DNA of 64,000 nucleotides from Bacteroidia bacterium (lineage in GTDB: Bacteria > Bacteroidota > Bacteroidia > Cytophagales > Cyclobacteriaceae), in contig JAUIAO010000026.1 in assembly GCA_030425425.1 (NCBI GenBank), forward strand, positions 1 through 64,000, in the 5' to 3' direction. Of this stretch, positions 63,003 through 64,000 are shown piece after piece; the first letter of the stretch is position 1; every line of letters starts with the position of its first letter. The notes under the pieces are model-generated. The model was not told the DNA's origin. It saw only the letters and a program-made list of their open reading frames with translations, and did no database searches. Position numbers and translations under genes: made by a program.

Positions 63003-63680
63003 ATGAAAGAGATAGGTAAAAACATAAATACAATCAATAATCAGCTGAAGGATTCAAAGGCCAAATTGGTAGCAGTCAGCAAGACTAAACCAAACAGCGA
63101 CATAATGGAGGCATATGATTCTGGGCAGCGAATATTTGGAGAAAATAAGGTACAGGAACTAGTCAGTAAATACGAAGACCTTCCTAAAGATATCGAATGG
63201 CACATGATTGGACATTTACAGCGGAATAAAGTCAAATACATTGCTCCATTTATTCATTTGATCCATTCTGTAGATAGCCTAAAACTCTTGAAGGAGATCA
63301 ATAAACAAGGTGAAAAGAACAATCGTGTCATAAATTGTCTGCTTCAGATCCACATTGCGGAGGAGGAAACCAAATTCGGGATGGATGAGAAAGAAGTTCT
63401 TGAATTATTAGAAAGCCAGGAAATCAAATCAATGGAGTACGTAAAAATCGTTGGTTTGATGGGCATGGCCACCAATACGGATAACGAAAAACAGATTGAA
63501 AGGGAGTTTCGGTCTATCAATGTTTTTTTTGAACATTTGAGATCAGAATATCAATCCGACAACATTGAAATCAAGGAATTATCAACAGGCATGAGCGGTG
63601 ATTATCAGATTGCCGCTGCAAATGGTAGTACACTTGTACGAGTAGGAAGTTCTATTTTTGGAGCAAGAAATTATGGCTAA
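63003..63680 (+). CDS. yggS: YggS/PROSC-family pyridoxal-phosphate protein
   Basis: 225 residues from the ATG at 63003 (a GTG three bases earlier is less likely). KAKLVAVSKTKPNSDIMEAY (about 19-38) holds the Lys that binds pyridoxal phosphate; GENKVQELVSKYEDL, WHMIGHLQRNKVKYI and LSTGMSGDYQIAAANGSTLV are the family landmarks. The protein controls vitamin B6 and amino acid balance. Its end overlaps the start of the DUF423 gene by 8 bp. Confidence 0.93.
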   Translation: MKEIGKNINTINNQLKDSKAKLVAVSKTKPNSDIMEAYDSGQRIFGENKVQELVSKYEDLPKDIEWHMIGHLQRNKVKYIAPFIHLIHSVDSLKLLKEINKQGEKNNRVINCLLQIHIAEEETKFGMDEKEVLELLESQEIKSMEYVKIVGLMGMATNTDNEKQIEREFRSINVFFEHLRSEYQSDNIEIKELSTGMSGDYQIAAANGSTLVRVGSSIFGARNYG

Positions 63681-64000
63681 GAAAATCCTCATCATTGGAG
63701 CGACACTCGCGGGGCTTGGAGTTGCAATTGGAGCATTTGGTGCCCACGGTTTACAGGACTTATTAGTAGCAAATGAAAGGGTACAGACTTTTGAAACTGG
63801 AGTGCGCTATCATATGTATCATGCCATTGCTATACTGATCACAGGATTATTGATGAAAGAAGTACCAAAAAAGCTTTTAAATACAATTGGATATTTATTC
63901 TTAGGTGGAATTCTATTTTTCTCTGGATCTTTATATACAATGTCCATCACGGGAATAAACTGGCTCGGAGCTATCACGCCAATAGGTGGCGTCTTGTTTA
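63673..64000 (+). CDS. DUF423 membrane protein, cut off by window end
   Basis: 109 codons from the ATG at 63673 to the window end, with no stop. The opening GATLAGLGVAIGAFGAHGLQ (about 10-29) is the DUF423 signature, and RVQTFETGVRYHMYHAIAIL follows, with three hydrophobic segments in view. DUF423 proteins are small inner membrane proteins of unknown function. It is coupled to yggS by an 8-bp overlap. Confidence 0.88.
   Translation, partial: MAKKILIIGATLAGLGVAIGAFGAHGLQDLLVANERVQTFETGVRYHMYHAIAILITGLLMKEVPKKLLNTIGYLFLGGILFFSGSLYTMSITGINWLGAITPIGGVLF

Overview
The window reads as a chromosomal stretch of a Bacteroidota bacterium, most likely a marine-type Cytophagales relative (Reichenbachiella/Fulvivirga-like). 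The placement is inferred from: a type IX secretion C-terminal sorting domain on a nuclease, a TonB receptor with an N-terminal carboxypeptidase-like regulatory domain, an ECF sigma/FecR pair with an STN-domain partner, DUF4296 and Bat-type genes, many short lipoproteins, almost no Shine-Dalgarno sequences, and several TAnnTTTG-type -7 promoter boxes (best before fabF and the TonB receptor). No rRNA, tRNA, CRISPR array, complete prophage or insertion sequence was found.

Layout. 1-2.7 kb: a minus-strand trio (cut-off lipoprotein, DUF5675-SH3 protein, 3TM-holin-like protein) followed by a tandem intergenic repeat. 2.7-6.9 kb: a tripartite export operon (adaptor, MacB-type permease without ATPase, TolC-like channel). 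7.1-13.2 kb: aldose epimerase, a lipoprotein, a large ABCG-type ABC protein with a TerB-like N-terminus, a HAD protein and a pseudouridine synthase. 13.3-17 kb: SMUG2-like uracil-DNA glycosylase and a sigma/STN-protein/FecR signalling unit. 17-23 kb: menE, a conserved-looking unknown, a radical SAM protein, a rhomboid protease, a TerB-like protein, an endonuclease/exonuclease/phosphatase (EEP) protein, a lone HPt protein and a SanA-like protein. 23-29 kb: parC and parE with a lipase gene between them. 29.5-36.6 kb: second sigma factor with a membrane partner, sterol-desaturase-type hydroxylase, lipoproteins, an NRAMP-like transporter with altered metal-site motifs, ggt and a second EEP protein. 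36.7-37.05 kb: a degenerate 21/42-bp tandem repeat between convergent genes. 37-41.6 kb: fabF, a GH13 lipoprotein, a YafQ-type toxin-antitoxin pair and a 3-hydroxyacyl-CoA dehydrogenase. 41.7-49.3 kb: TonB receptor, surface lipoprotein, T9SS-exported nuclease and a small conserved protein. 49.5-54.2 kb: murQ, a sugar kinase, a cytochrome b5-like protein, mutS2 and DUF4296. 54.2-57 kb: DUF58, BatD-like and BatA genes. 57.3-64 kb: asnB, a pentapeptide-repeat protein, an outer-membrane-like protein, a LysE exporter paired with a GH3 enzyme, yggS and a truncated DUF423 gene.

How the genes may work together: the 42-49 kb block looks like a surface system for breaking down extracellular nucleic acid and importing products; the GH3/LysE pair looks like synthesis and export of an amino-acid conjugate; murQ and its kinase neighbour recycle cell-wall sugars; the sigma/STN/FecR unit is a surface-signalling cassette whose receptor has lost or never had its barrel. 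The most unusual non-gene signals are the 21/42-bp repeat, a perfect 16-bp inverted repeat inside the conserved tail of asnB, a palindrome carrying two opposed -7 boxes at 54.2 kb, and a 13-bp repeat that overlaps the stop codons of two convergent genes.
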